Assembly: GCA_963722815.1 (NCBI GenBank)
Contig: CAVROM010000003.1
Span: 186,001-250,000 of the forward strand
DNA from: DASQFQ01 sp963722815
Lineage (GTDB): Bacteria > Actinomycetota > Thermoleophilia > Solirubrobacterales > Solirubrobacteraceae
Direction: 5' to 3'
DNA length: 64,000 bases
Each line of letters opens with the position of its first letter. Within the stretch, counting starts at the first letter, position 1. This document shows, piece by piece, positions 8,717 through 17,446 of this stretch. The notes beneath the pieces were generated by a model. It was not told where the DNA came from. It saw nothing but the letters and a program-made list of their open reading frames with translations, and ran no database searches. The translations under genes and the position numbers were made by a program.

Positions 8717-9694
8717 TCGGTGGGCCTCGGCGCGGGCTTCGGCCTGGCCGCCGGCCTCACCGCGCAGGACGGGTGGTCGCCGATCGATCCCGCCATCGCC
8801 AGGACGGCGGCGCAGACCCCGGGCGTCACCGCGGTCAGCCCGCTGCGCCAGGACGGCGGCCTTGCGGCCGGCGGCAAGGAGATCGTCAACGGGATCGACC
8901 CGGCGACGGTCGCCAAGGTGTTCGACTTCGAGTGGAAGGACGGCTCGAGCCGGTCGCTCACCACGCTCGGCGACGACGGCGCGATCGTCGACAAGGGCTG
9001 GGCCTCGGAGCACGAGCTCGGCGTCGGCGACACGTTCACGCTCACCTCGGCCAAGGGCGTCAAGCTCGGGCTGACCGTGCGCGGGATCGAGGAGTCGCCG
9101 GTGCTCGACTCGCTCGGGCTGGGCCCGATCACCGTGTCGGACCACGCGTTCGACACGGCGTTCGAGAACCAGCGCGACCGCCTCGCGTTCGTCACCACCA
9201 CCGACGCGGGCGCGCTCAAGCACGCGCTCGCCGGCTACCCGGACGCGAAGGTCCTGACCAAGGACGGCTTCATCGACGACATGACGGCCGACATCGACTC
9301 GCTGCTCGCCATCTTCATGGTGCTGCTGGCGCTGGCGGTCATCGTGTCCCTGTTCGGGATCGTCAACACGCTCGTGCTGTCGACCTTCGAGCGCACGCGT
9401 GAGCTGGGCATGCTCCGCGCGGTCGGCATGACGCGCCGCCAGGTTCGGCGGTTGATCCGCCACGAGTCCATCATCACGGCGCTGCTCGGCGCCGCGATGG
9501 GCATCGCCGCCGGGCTCGGCATCGCGGCGCTGCTCGCGCAGGTGTTCGCGGACGACGGGATCACGTTCGCGGTCCCGGCCGGCTCGCTCGTCGCCTTCGT
9601 GATCGTCGCGATCGCGGCGGGCGTGCTCGCGGCCATCATGCCCGCCCGCCGGGCGGCGCGGATGGACGTGCTGACCGCGCTGGCGTACGAGTAG
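8717..9694 (+). pseudogene. ABC transporter permease (FtsX/MacB-like), N-terminally truncated
   Basis: About 325 codons homologous to the second half of FtsX-type permeases. A soluble MacB-like region (DGWSPIDPAIARTAAQTPGV onwards) is followed by three C-terminal membrane segments, with the FERTRELGMLRAVGMTRRQVRR coupling motif and the end PARRAARMDVLTALAYE. An in-frame TGA at 8714-8716 closes the frame. The N-terminal membrane segment, the first FtsX domain and the partner ATPase are all missing. The break lies only 70 bases from the response regulator start. This suggests a deletion that removed a kinase, an ATPase and half of the permease. A GTG at 8720 could still start a short product. 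Confidence 0.75.
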
Positions 9695-9703
9695 GAACTG
9701 CCC

Positions 9704-9731
9704 GCGGGGTCGGAGGCAACTCCGACCCCGC
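9704..9731. promoter_or_regulatory. 12-bp inverted repeat with GCAA loop
   Basis: A perfect 12-bp stem (9704-9715 with 9720-9731) closed by GCAA (9716-9719). It lies after the permease remnant and covers the -35 region expected for the -10 at 9735. It could be a terminator with a GNRA tetraloop, or a dyad operator for the Rrf2 protein encoded just downstream. Confidence 0.55.
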
Positions 9732-9734
9732 TGG

Positions 9735-9740
9735 TAGGAT
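9735..9740 (+). promoter_or_regulatory. candidate -10 box TAGGAT of rrf2-suf operon
   Basis: TAGGAT nine bases before the ATG at 9750, directly after the inverted repeat. It suggests a leaderless suf transcript with the dyad across the -35 position. Confidence 0.5.
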
Positions 9741-9749
9741 TAGCGCCCG

Positions 9750-10205
9750 ATGATCTTCACCACCAAGGCGGAGTACGGGGTGCGTCTGCTGATCCAGCTG
9801 GGGCTGCGATCGGCGTCCGGACCGGTGTCGCTCAAGGCGGTCGCGGCGGCCGAGAACCTGCCGCTCGCCTACCTCGAGCGGATCGCGGCGCTGCTGAAGA
9901 AGGCCGAGCTGGTCGAGGCCACGCGCGGCGCCCACGGCGGCTACGTGCTCGCCCGCCCCGCCGAGGAGATCACGATGGACCAGGCGGTGCTCGCCCTCGA
10001 GGGCGCGATCGCTCCCATGGAGTGCTTCGTCACCGACAAGGACGACGCCCGCGTGCTGTGCTCGCACGGCACGGACGAGAGCCACTGCGCCACCAAGCTG
10101 ATGTGGACGCGCGTGCAGATGGGGGTCATCCGCTCCCTCCAGCGCACCACGCTGGGCGAGCTCGTCGAGTTCGCGCAGTCCGACAAAGACCTTTCGCTCA
10201 CCTAG
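9750..10205 (+). CDS. Rrf2 family regulator, SufR/IscR-like
   Basis: 151 residues. The N-terminal winged helix (MIFTTKAEYGVRLLIQL, LPLAYLERIAALLKKAELV, RGAHGGYVLAR) is typical of Rrf2. Three Cys at 92, 104 and 113, with nearby His106 and His112, match the arrangement used by IscR-type sensors to bind an Fe-S cluster. It heads the sufC-sufS-sufU run, with 6 bases before sufC, so it probably senses Fe-S status and represses its own operon. The 9704-9731 dyad is the best operator candidate. Confidence 0.9.
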   Translation: MIFTTKAEYGVRLLIQLGLRSASGPVSLKAVAAAENLPLAYLERIAALLKKAELVEATRGAHGGYVLARPAEEITMDQAVLALEGAIAPMECFVTDKDDARVLCSHGTDESHCATKLMWTRVQMGVIRSLQRTTLGELVEFAQSDKDLSLT

Positions 10206-10211
10206 GAGACC

Positions 10212-10975
<764 letters not shown>

Positions 10976-10979
<4 letters not shown>

Positions 10980-12178
10980 GCCTGACGGTCCCCGCCTCCG
11001 GCGAGTTCCCCGTGCTCGAGCGCGAGGGGATCGCCTACCTCGACTCCGCGGCGACGTCGCAGACGCCGCGGAGCGTGATCGAGGCGATGGACCGCTACTA
11101 CCTCGAGGCGCGGGCGACCGTGCACCGCTCGACCTACCCGCTCGCCGCCGAGGCGACGGAGCTGTTCGAGGGCGCCCGCAACCGCGTGGCGGCCTTCACC
11201 GGCGGCTCGCCGGCCTCCACCATCTTCACGCGCAACGCGACCGAGGCCTTGAATCTCGTCGCGTGGTCGTGGGGCCGCACGAACCTCGCCGCCGGTGACC
11301 GCATCGCGCTGACGGAGATGGAGCACCACTCCAACATCGTCCCGTGGCAGATGGTTGCGCAGGAGCGCGGGGCGGCGCTCGACTGGATCGACATCACCGA
11401 CGACGGGCTGCTCGACCTCGACTCGCTCGACGAGGTGCTGGCGCGCGGGCCCAAGATCGTCGCCGTCGCGCACGTCTCCAACGTGCTCTCCACCATCAAC
11501 CCGCTGGAGGAGATCGTCCGCCGCGCGCACGCCGCCGGGGCGATCGTCGTGGTCGACGGCTCCCAGGCTGTCCCGCACATGCCGGTCGACGTCTCGGTCG
11601 CCGACTTCTACGCCTGGACCGGCCACAAGGCCTACGGCCCGACCGGCATCGGCGTCCTGCACGGCCGCTCCGAGCTGCTCGAGGCGATGCCGCCGTGGCT
11701 CGGCGGCGGGCACATGATCAAGCGCGTCGGCCGCGACGAGTCGACCTACCTCGAGCCGCCCGCGCGCTTCGAGGCCGGCACGAGCAACATCGCCGAGGCG
11801 ATCGGGCTCGGCGCCGCCGTCGACTTCCTCGGCGAGATCGGGATGGACGAGGTCCGCGCCCACGGGCGCGAGATCGCCGCCTACGCCCTGGAGCGCGTCG
11901 GCGAGCTCGACGACGTCACGGTCTATGGCCCGGCCCACGTCGAGCAGCGCGGCGGGGCGCTCGCGTTCAACATCGACGGCGCGCACCCGCACGACGTCTC
12001 GGAGATCCTCGGCCGTAAGGGCGTCTGCATCCGCGCCGGCCACCACTGCGCGCAGCCGCTGATGCGCCGCCTCGGCGTCACGGCCACGTCGCGCGCGAGC
12101 TTCGCGGTCCACACCACGCGCGACGACGTCGACCGCCTGGTCGACGCGCTCGCCTCGGTTCGGAGCGTGTTCGGCTGA
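10976..12178 (+). CDS. sufS: cysteine desulfurase SufS
   Basis: 400-residue class V PLP aminotransferase. PLP Lys218 lies in WTGHKAYGPTGIG. The persulfide Cys358 lies in RAGHHCAQPLMRRLG, the group II (SufS) form. ATEALNLVAWSW and MEHHSNIVPWQ are further family marks. It supplies sulfane sulfur from cysteine to SufU. It is translationally coupled on both sides (ATGA with sufC, one-base TGATG overlap with sufU). Confidence 0.97.
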
Positions 12179-12597
12179 TGGACGAGCTCTACCGGGAGAA
12201 CATCCTCGAGCACTACAAGCAGCCGCATAACTGGGGCGAGCTGCCCGAGCCCGATCTCGAGTTCGAGGACTTCAACCCGCTCTGCGGCGACGAGCTGAAG
12301 GTGCAGATCAAGGTCGATGGCGACAACCGCGTCGAGCAGCTGCGCTTCTCCGGCCACGGCTGCGCGATTTCGCAGGCGAGCGCCTCGATGGCCTCCGACG
12401 AGGTGATCGGGATGCCGGTCGAGGAGCTCGTGCGGCTCGACAAGTCTTTCATCCTCGAGCTGCTCGGGATCGACATCTCCGCGACCCGCCTGAAGTGCGC
12501 GCTGCTGTCGCTCAAGGTGCTCAAGAGCGCCGGCCTCGGCCAGGCCGCGGCCTGGGAGGCCGAGACGCCGCCCAGCGCGGCGGAGTCGGGCGCCTGA
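12178..12597 (+). CDS. sufU: SufU sulfur-transfer / Fe-S scaffold protein
   Basis: 139-residue IscU-like protein of the SufU type. The three zinc/sulfur ligand motifs are NPLCGDE, GHGCAISQASASM and RLKCALLSLKVL, with the 18-20 residue insertion between the first two that separates SufU from IscU. It accepts persulfide from SufS by zinc-ligand exchange. It follows sufS directly. The C-terminal tail is acidic and Ala-rich and seems unconserved. Confidence 0.95.
   Translation: MDELYRENILEHYKQPHNWGELPEPDLEFEDFNPLCGDELKVQIKVDGDNRVEQLRFSGHGCAISQASASMASDEVIGMPVEELVRLDKSFILELLGIDISATRLKCALLSLKVLKSAGLGQAAAWEAETPPSAAESGA
12582..12585 (+). promoter_or_regulatory. Shine-Dalgarno GGAG supporting a CTG start
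   Basis: GGAG with an eight-base spacer to CTG 12594. No ATG, GTG or TTG lies in frame nearby. CTG 12594-12596 overlaps the sufU stop as CTGA. Confidence 0.45.
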
Positions 12598-13322
12598 GCA
12601 AGTACGAGCTCCTCCGCTTCCGCACCCGCGGCGGCGGGGACACGACCGCCTACCTCGTCCGGCACCCGCTCGCGGAGACGCGCGTGTCGGTGCAGCTCTT
12701 CCCGGAGCCGGCGCGGCTCGACCACTGGTGCCGCGCCGAGGGCGTCGACGAGGCGCTCGTGGCCGGCTTCTTCGTGCGCGACCCGTACCGGCCGCTCGGC
12801 GAGGTGCGGCTGGGCGGGGCGACCGTCGGGCACGAGCCGGTCGAGGCGCCGTGGGCGGCCGTCCGTGCCTGCGTGCACGTCACCGACCGCGTCCGGCTCG
12901 CGCCGCTCGGCGAGCTCCCCGGCGGCGGCAACCTCGTCCAGGCCGGCCCGCTGCTCGTGCGCGACGGGCGCTCGCTGATGGACGGCGAGGACACCGAAGG
13001 GTTCTCCGCGGGCTCGGGCCAGTTCGACTCCGACATCACCGCCGAGCGCCACCCCCGCTGCGCGCTCGGCGTGAGCGACGACGAGCTGCTCGCGGTGTGC
13101 TGCGACGGGCGGCGCACGGGCGTCGACGCGGGGCTAGACCTCGCCGAGCTGGCGCGACTGCTGATCTCGTTCGGCGCGCGCGAGGCGATCAACCTCGACG
13201 GCGGCGGGTCGGCCACGCTCGTGCACCACGGGCACCTGCTCAACCGGCCCTACTCCAACGTCGACCAGCCCGCGCCCGAGTCGCGCCCCGTGGTCACGGC
13301 GCTGCTGTTCCAGCCCCGCTGA
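12594..13322 (+). CDS. phosphodiester glycosidase (NAGPA/DUF2233-like) domain protein
   Basis: About 242 residues. The diagnostic block is the C-terminal REAINLDGGGSATLV, shared by N-acetylglucosamine-1-phosphodiester alpha-N-acetylglucosaminidase-type domains, together with VAGFFVRDPYRP near the N-terminus and GVSDDELLAVCCDGR. No signal peptide is seen. The start is uncertain: CTG 12594 in a CTGA overlap with sufU, preceded by GGAG, gives MSKYELLRFRT. The next usual codon upstream is GTG 12495, deep inside sufU. Its place behind sufU is probably transcriptional read-through rather than an Fe-S role. It overlaps the convergent GH4 gene by 29 bases. Confidence 0.75.
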   Translation: MSKYELLRFRTRGGGDTTAYLVRHPLAETRVSVQLFPEPARLDHWCRAEGVDEALVAGFFVRDPYRPLGEVRLGGATVGHEPVEAPWAAVRACVHVTDRVRLAPLGELPGGGNLVQAGPLLVRDGRSLMDGEDTEGFSAGSGQFDSDITAERHPRCALGVSDDELLAVCCDGRRTGVDAGLDLAELARLLISFGAREAINLDGGGSATLVHHGHLLNRPYSNVDQPAPESRPVVTALLFQPR

Positions 13323-14643
13323 ACCGGGGCAGGTGGTCGGCGTTGGTCTCGAGCAGCTCGTCCAGCAGCGCCGCGGTCTGATCGAGGTCGAGCCGCGCCG
13401 CGATCGTCGGCTCGAGTAGGAAGGCGTGCAGCGCGTCCTGCCGCTCGCCGCTCAGCGCCGCCTTCACCATCTGCTGCTGCAGCGCGTAGTAGTGGCGCAG
13501 GTGTGCGGCCAGCGGCGCGGGCAGCGGACCCGCCGCGATCGGCCGGATCCCGTAGGCGTTGACGCTCGCGTTGACCTCGACGATCGCCTCGGGCGGGAGG
13601 TTCGGGATCGCGCCGCCGTTGACCGCGTTGACCACGTGGATCTCGTTGCGGTGACCCTCGATCGCCTCGATGATCTCGATCACCTCGATGCCCTCGTCCT
13701 CGCTGCCCGGCGGCAGGTCGTCGAGCGCCACCGGCGGCGCATCCGGCGCGGTCCACTCGCGCGCCAGGTCCTCCCACTGCTGCACCCGCGCGCGCTCGTG
13801 CGCCATGTCGTGCGTGGTGATCCCGTAGCGCATCTTCACGCCCTGCGCCGACCCGTTGAGCGGCTGCTCGAGCCACTGCATCTGCGGGTGGAACTCGACC
13901 CAGTGAGACCAGCAGTAGGGCAGTACGCCGTAGGTCTCGAGCACCCACTTCGTGACGGGCTCCGTGACGTGCTCGCGGGCGAGCGGGAGCAGGTCGGTCC
14001 CGTCCTTGGCGCGCAGCTCGACCACGGCGGCGCAGTGGTTGAGGCCGGCGACCACCGGCGGCATCGCGATGTCCTCCGGAGCGACGCCGCACTGGCTCGC
14101 GAGCCACTTGGCGCTGGCCGGGTGCGCGGTGCACGAGCACAGCCCGAGCGAGCGGACCTGCGGGACGGTGCGCAGCGCCAGCGTCTCGACCGGCGCGGGG
14201 TTCGTGTAGTTGAAGACCCACGCGTCGGGGGCGACCTCGGCCACGTCCTCGGCGATGCCGGCCAGCACCGGCGCGTTGCGCAGCGCGCGCATGATGCCGC
14301 CCGGGCCGACCGAGTCGGCGACGTGCATCACGATCCCGTGGCGCGCCGGGATCTCGATGTCGTTCGCCCACGCGGCCATGCCGCCGACCGAGATCGCGAC
14401 CACGACGTAGTCGGCGTCCGCGAGCGCCTCGCGGCGGTCGAGCGTGCTGCTCACCCGCAGGGCGCTGCCCTCGCTCTCGATCAGCCGCCCGGCGAGGTCC
14501 TCCATCACCTTCACGCGCTCGGCGTCGACGTCCATCAGCGCCACCTCGGCGTCGCCGAGGACGTCGGAGCGGATGAAGCTGCGGATCAGCGGCGGCACGA
14601 AGCTGCTCGAGCCGCCTCCGATCATCGTGACCTTGACTGGCAT
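13294..14643 (-). CDS. glycoside hydrolase family 4 protein
   Basis: 449 residues, the usual GH4 length. The NAD-binding start is VTMIGGGSSSFVPPL. Then come DADYVVVAISVGGM, FNYTNPAPVETLAL, GLCSCTAHPASAKW and VAGLNHCAAVVEL, which carry the Cys and His ligands of the catalytic divalent metal, and VVNAVNGGAIPNLP. GH4 enzymes open glycosidic bonds by an NAD-dependent redox and elimination route and include alpha-glucosidases, alpha-galactosidases and alpha-galacturonidases. The start ATG 14643 has AGAGGA upstream. It is third in a minus-strand run after the amine oxidase and SDR genes, so it may act on a glycosidic amine. Confidence 0.9.
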   Translation of the reverse strand: MPVKVTMIGGGSSSFVPPLIRSFIRSDVLGDAEVALMDVDAERVKVMEDLAGRLIESEGSALRVSSTLDRREALADADYVVVAISVGGMAAWANDIEIPARHGIVMHVADSVGPGGIMRALRNAPVLAGIAEDVAEVAPDAWVFNYTNPAPVETLALRTVPQVRSLGLCSCTAHPASAKWLASQCGVAPEDIAMPPVVAGLNHCAAVVELRAKDGTDLLPLAREHVTEPVTKWVLETYGVLPYCWSHWVEFHPQMQWLEQPLNGSAQGVKMRYGITTHDMAHERARVQQWEDLAREWTAPDAPPVALDDLPPGSEDEGIEVIEIIEAIEGHRNEIHVVNAVNGGAIPNLPPEAIVEVNASVNAYGIRPIAAGPLPAPLAAHLRHYYALQQQMVKAALSGERQDALHAFLLEPTIAARLDLDQTAALLDELLETNADHLPRFSGAGTAAP

Positions 14644-14654
14644 GCGGGTTCCTC

Positions 14655-15362
14655 TCAGCCGAGCGAGTCCTCGGCCATCGGCAGCAGGGACGCCTCGAGC
14701 ATCCGGTGCGTGCGGGGACGGGTGAGTGCGTGCAGGACGGCGTCGGCGACCTCCTCGGGTCGCATGAAGCCGGGGAGATCCGGGTCCTCGGGCGTGCGCC
14801 CGCGGCCCATCGCGAAGTCGGTCTCGACGCCGCCGGGGCAGAGCGTCGAGCAGCGCACGCCGCGCTTCCACAGCTCGTGGTCGAGCGCGCGCATGAAGCC
14901 GACCTGCGCGAACTTCGTCGCGGCGTAGACGGCCTCGCCCTCGGGCCCGCGCTGCCCGGCGATCGACGCGACGACGACGAGGTCGGCGGCGTCGCTCTCG
15001 AGCAGGTGCGGCAGCGTCGCGCGGACGGTGTAGAGCGTGCCCTTGACGTTGATGTCGACCATCTCCTCGAGGTGCTCCGGGTCGAGGTCGAGGAAGTCGC
15101 CGTAGGCGCCGACGCCCGCGTTGGCCACGACGATGTCGAGCCCGCCGAAGCGCTCGACCGCGGCGGCGGCGAGGGCCTCGAGCTGCGCCGGGTCGCGCAC
15201 GTCGCAGGGCTGGGCGAGCGCGCCCTCGATCCCGAGATCGTCACCGCGGCGCGACGCCAGGACGACGTTCGCGCCCGCCGCGGCGAGCCCGTGGGCGGTG
15301 GCGGCGCCGATGCCGCGGCTGGCGCCGGTGACGAGCGCGGTGCGACCCTCGATGGCGGTCAT
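14655..15362 (-). CDS. SDR family oxidoreductase
   Basis: 235 residues of the classical short-chain dehydrogenase type: VTGASRGIGAATAHGLA (NAD(P) site), NAGVGAYGDF, the catalytic YAATKFAQVGFMRAL (Tyr and Lys), and CPGGVETDFAMG. It probably oxidises or reduces an alcohol or sugar hydroxyl in the cytoplasm. It overlaps the amine oxidase gene by ATGA, and GH4 follows after 11 bases, so the three are very likely one transcript. Confidence 0.93.
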   Translation of the reverse strand: MTAIEGRTALVTGASRGIGAATAHGLAAAGANVVLASRRGDDLGIEGALAQPCDVRDPAQLEALAAAAVERFGGLDIVVANAGVGAYGDFLDLDPEHLEEMVDINVKGTLYTVRATLPHLLESDAADLVVVASIAGQRGPEGEAVYAATKFAQVGFMRALDHELWKRGVRCSTLCPGGVETDFAMGRGRTPEDPDLPGFMRPEEVADAVLHALTRPRTHRMLEASLLPMAEDSLG

Positions 15363-17272
15363 GAGCCTCCCTGGTGGCAGTGGTCGGGGGCCGGCGGCGG
15401 GACGTCGAGCGACGGGTTGCGCTCGAAGAAGCCGACGGGCTTGAGCTGGAAGCCGATCGTCGCCACGGGCATCACGGGCCAGTCCTCAGGCCGCGGCACG
15501 TGATGGTGGCCGAGCGTGTACCAGACGACGATGTCGCGGCCGTCGACCGGGCGATCGCGCGCCGTCCACTCCGGCAGCCCGCTGCCGCCGGCGTGCTGGT
15601 TGGGGTAGTCGCCCGCGGCGTAGCGCTCGCCGGGGTCGTAGGGCGTGACCCAGAGGTGGTGGTCGATGAAGGCAGCGCGGCGGCGCACCGGTGCGTCGGG
15701 CTGAGCGAACGGAGTCGCGTTCTCGCCGGGCACCAGCCGGTAGGCGACGGGCTCGCCGAGCCGGTGGCGCACGGCCGGGTTGACGATCTCCCACCACCGG
15801 GCCGAGGCGGGGTCGACGCGGCGGCGCGCCTCCCCCTCGGTGGCGAGCCGGCGGCGGGGGGCGGCGAACGCGTTCCCGTACGGGTTGCCCTCGCCCGGCG
15901 GCAGCGACTCCGTCCACACCTCGTCGACGGCGTTCTCCGGCCCGTCGACCTCCATGTCGAGGCGGTAGTTGAAGAAGTGCTGGTGGACCATCGCGTTGAG
16001 CCCGGGCGCGACGAGGACCCCGTGGGCCGGCCGCTCGCCAGGCGCCACGGCGCCGGTGGAGAGCACGCCGGTGAGCTTGATCTCGTGGGCGATCGTCCCG
16101 TCCTGGTGCAAGTACCAGAAGAAGCCGTAGTCGTAGTTGCCGATCGCCGCGAACGACGAGACCACCAGCCGCCGGCCGCGGCGGACCTCGCCGCGCCCGT
16201 CGCGCCAGTCCATGTGGCGCCACAGCACGCCCGCGTCCTCCTCGTGGATGCAGATCGCGTTCGGGATGTGGACCGGCGCCCCGGCGGCGTCCGAGACCGT
16301 GGCGTCGAGGTAGCGGATCTCTCCGACGCAGTCGCAGCCGAGCGTGAGGCTCGCGGCCGAGATCCCAACCCCGTTCTCGCCCGCGTCGAACGCGTTCTTG
16401 AAGTAGTGGGTCGGGCTCGGGTCGCCGTACGGGACGACCATCTCCGACAGCGACGCGCGGTGCAGGACCGGGCGCAGCCGGCCACCGTCGCGGTAGCCGA
16501 CGCGGTGCAGGACGAGCCCTTCGCGGGCGCTGAAGCCGACGTGCAGCTGCCAGCGCTGCCAGCGCAGCACGCGGCCGTCGAGCGTGAAGCTCGGGCCCTC
16601 CGGCTGCGTGATGCTGATCGGCTTGAGGTCGTCGCGCAGCGGGCCGACGTCCTCGGGGGCGAAGTTGCCCGACTCGGGCGGGATCGGGACGACGCCGTGG
16701 TCGTCGACCCGCAGCACCTCGAGCCGGTTGAGGTCGACGAGCGCGATCACGCCGTCGACGGGGTGCGCCCATTCGCTGTCGCCGGGCTGCGGCCGGACGA
16801 ACGCGAGGCCGCGCGCCAGCCGCCGCTCCGACTCCTCCGGGATGCCGAAGTGGCCGGCGGGCCAGGCGTCGACCTGGACCGTTTTCATGTCTTCGATCCC
16901 CCGCCGCCGCATCGCGGCCTGGAAGTCGGGGTCGGCCCTGATCAGCTCCTCCGCCTCCATCAGCTCGGCCACGACGGCCATCGGCTGGACGTCGTCTCGC
17001 CGCCGCCACTCGGTGACCCCTTCGCGGACGTCGACCGTGACCTCGTGGGTCGAGCCGTCGGCGCGGTCGAGCAGCACGACGTCGGCCTCGCGCGGCGCGG
17101 CCGCGCCGTTGCCCTCATCCCACGCGCGCGCCGTCGCCTTGTCGGGCTCACGCAGCTCGATCGTGATGAACCGCTGCGCGCCGAACTCGGCGCGCGCCCT
17201 GACCGCCGCCGCGACCCGCTCGATCTCGTCCGCCGTGAGCGGATCGAGGGGATGGGAGGGTGTCGTGGGCAT
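15359..17272 (-). CDS. copper-containing primary amine oxidase
   Basis: 637 residues from ATG 17272, close to the length of characterised Arthrobacter enzymes. The active-site base Asp296 lies in NAFDAGENG. The Tyr380 that becomes topaquinone lies in IGNYDYGFFW. Copper His ligands lie in MVHQHFFNYRLD, with a third His in the C-terminal HHHVPRPEDWPV. Spacing follows the aromatic amine/histamine oxidase group. It converts R-CH2-NH2 to aldehyde, ammonia and peroxide. No signal peptide is seen. The divergent operon ends in an aldehyde dehydrogenase, which would take the aldehyde. The exact amine is unknown. Confidence 0.95.
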   Translation of the reverse strand: MPTTPSHPLDPLTADEIERVAAAVRARAEFGAQRFITIELREPDKATARAWDEGNGAAAPREADVVLLDRADGSTHEVTVDVREGVTEWRRRDDVQPMAVVAELMEAEELIRADPDFQAAMRRRGIEDMKTVQVDAWPAGHFGIPEESERRLARGLAFVRPQPGDSEWAHPVDGVIALVDLNRLEVLRVDDHGVVPIPPESGNFAPEDVGPLRDDLKPISITQPEGPSFTLDGRVLRWQRWQLHVGFSAREGLVLHRVGYRDGGRLRPVLHRASLSEMVVPYGDPSPTHYFKNAFDAGENGVGISAASLTLGCDCVGEIRYLDATVSDAAGAPVHIPNAICIHEEDAGVLWRHMDWRDGRGEVRRGRRLVVSSFAAIGNYDYGFFWYLHQDGTIAHEIKLTGVLSTGAVAPGERPAHGVLVAPGLNAMVHQHFFNYRLDMEVDGPENAVDEVWTESLPPGEGNPYGNAFAAPRRRLATEGEARRRVDPASARWWEIVNPAVRHRLGEPVAYRLVPGENATPFAQPDAPVRRRAAFIDHHLWVTPYDPGERYAAGDYPNQHAGGSGLPEWTARDRPVDGRDIVVWYTLGHHHVPRPEDWPVMPVATIGFQLKPVGFFERNPSLDVPPPAPDHCHQGGS

Positions 17273-17273
17273 T

Positions 17274-17384
17274 TTGCGCAGAATTGCTTGTTTGGGGGCG
17301 CTATAGAGCATAAGCGAGCGGCAACCTGGCGTGAACGAACCCGACGGTGCGCAAGCATGCGCGTTTCGCACCGGAGTTGCGCAC
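17274..17384. promoter_or_regulatory. three TTGCGCA motifs in the divergent control region
   Basis: TTGCGCA occurs at 17274-17280 and 17377-17383, and inverted at 17348-17354. The last two extend to the perfect pair GTGCGCAA (17347-17354) and TTGCGCAC (17377-17384), with centres 30 bp apart. They lie between the amine oxidase start and the importer start. This suggests binding sites for one regulator controlling both directions. No regulator gene is adjacent. Confidence 0.45.
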
Positions 17385-17399
17385 AATCCGTCATCTCAC

Positions 17400-17405
17400 T
17401 AGGGT
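17400..17405 (+). promoter_or_regulatory. candidate -10 box TAGGGT for the importer operon
   Basis: TAGGGT, 41 bases upstream of the ATG at 17447, just downstream of the inverted TTGCGCA pair. GGAGAGGGAG before the ATG serves as ribosome binding site. Confidence 0.35.
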
Positions 17406-17446
17406 CGGCCTCGGATGGCCCCAGCGAGTCGGAGAGGGAGTCGGAG

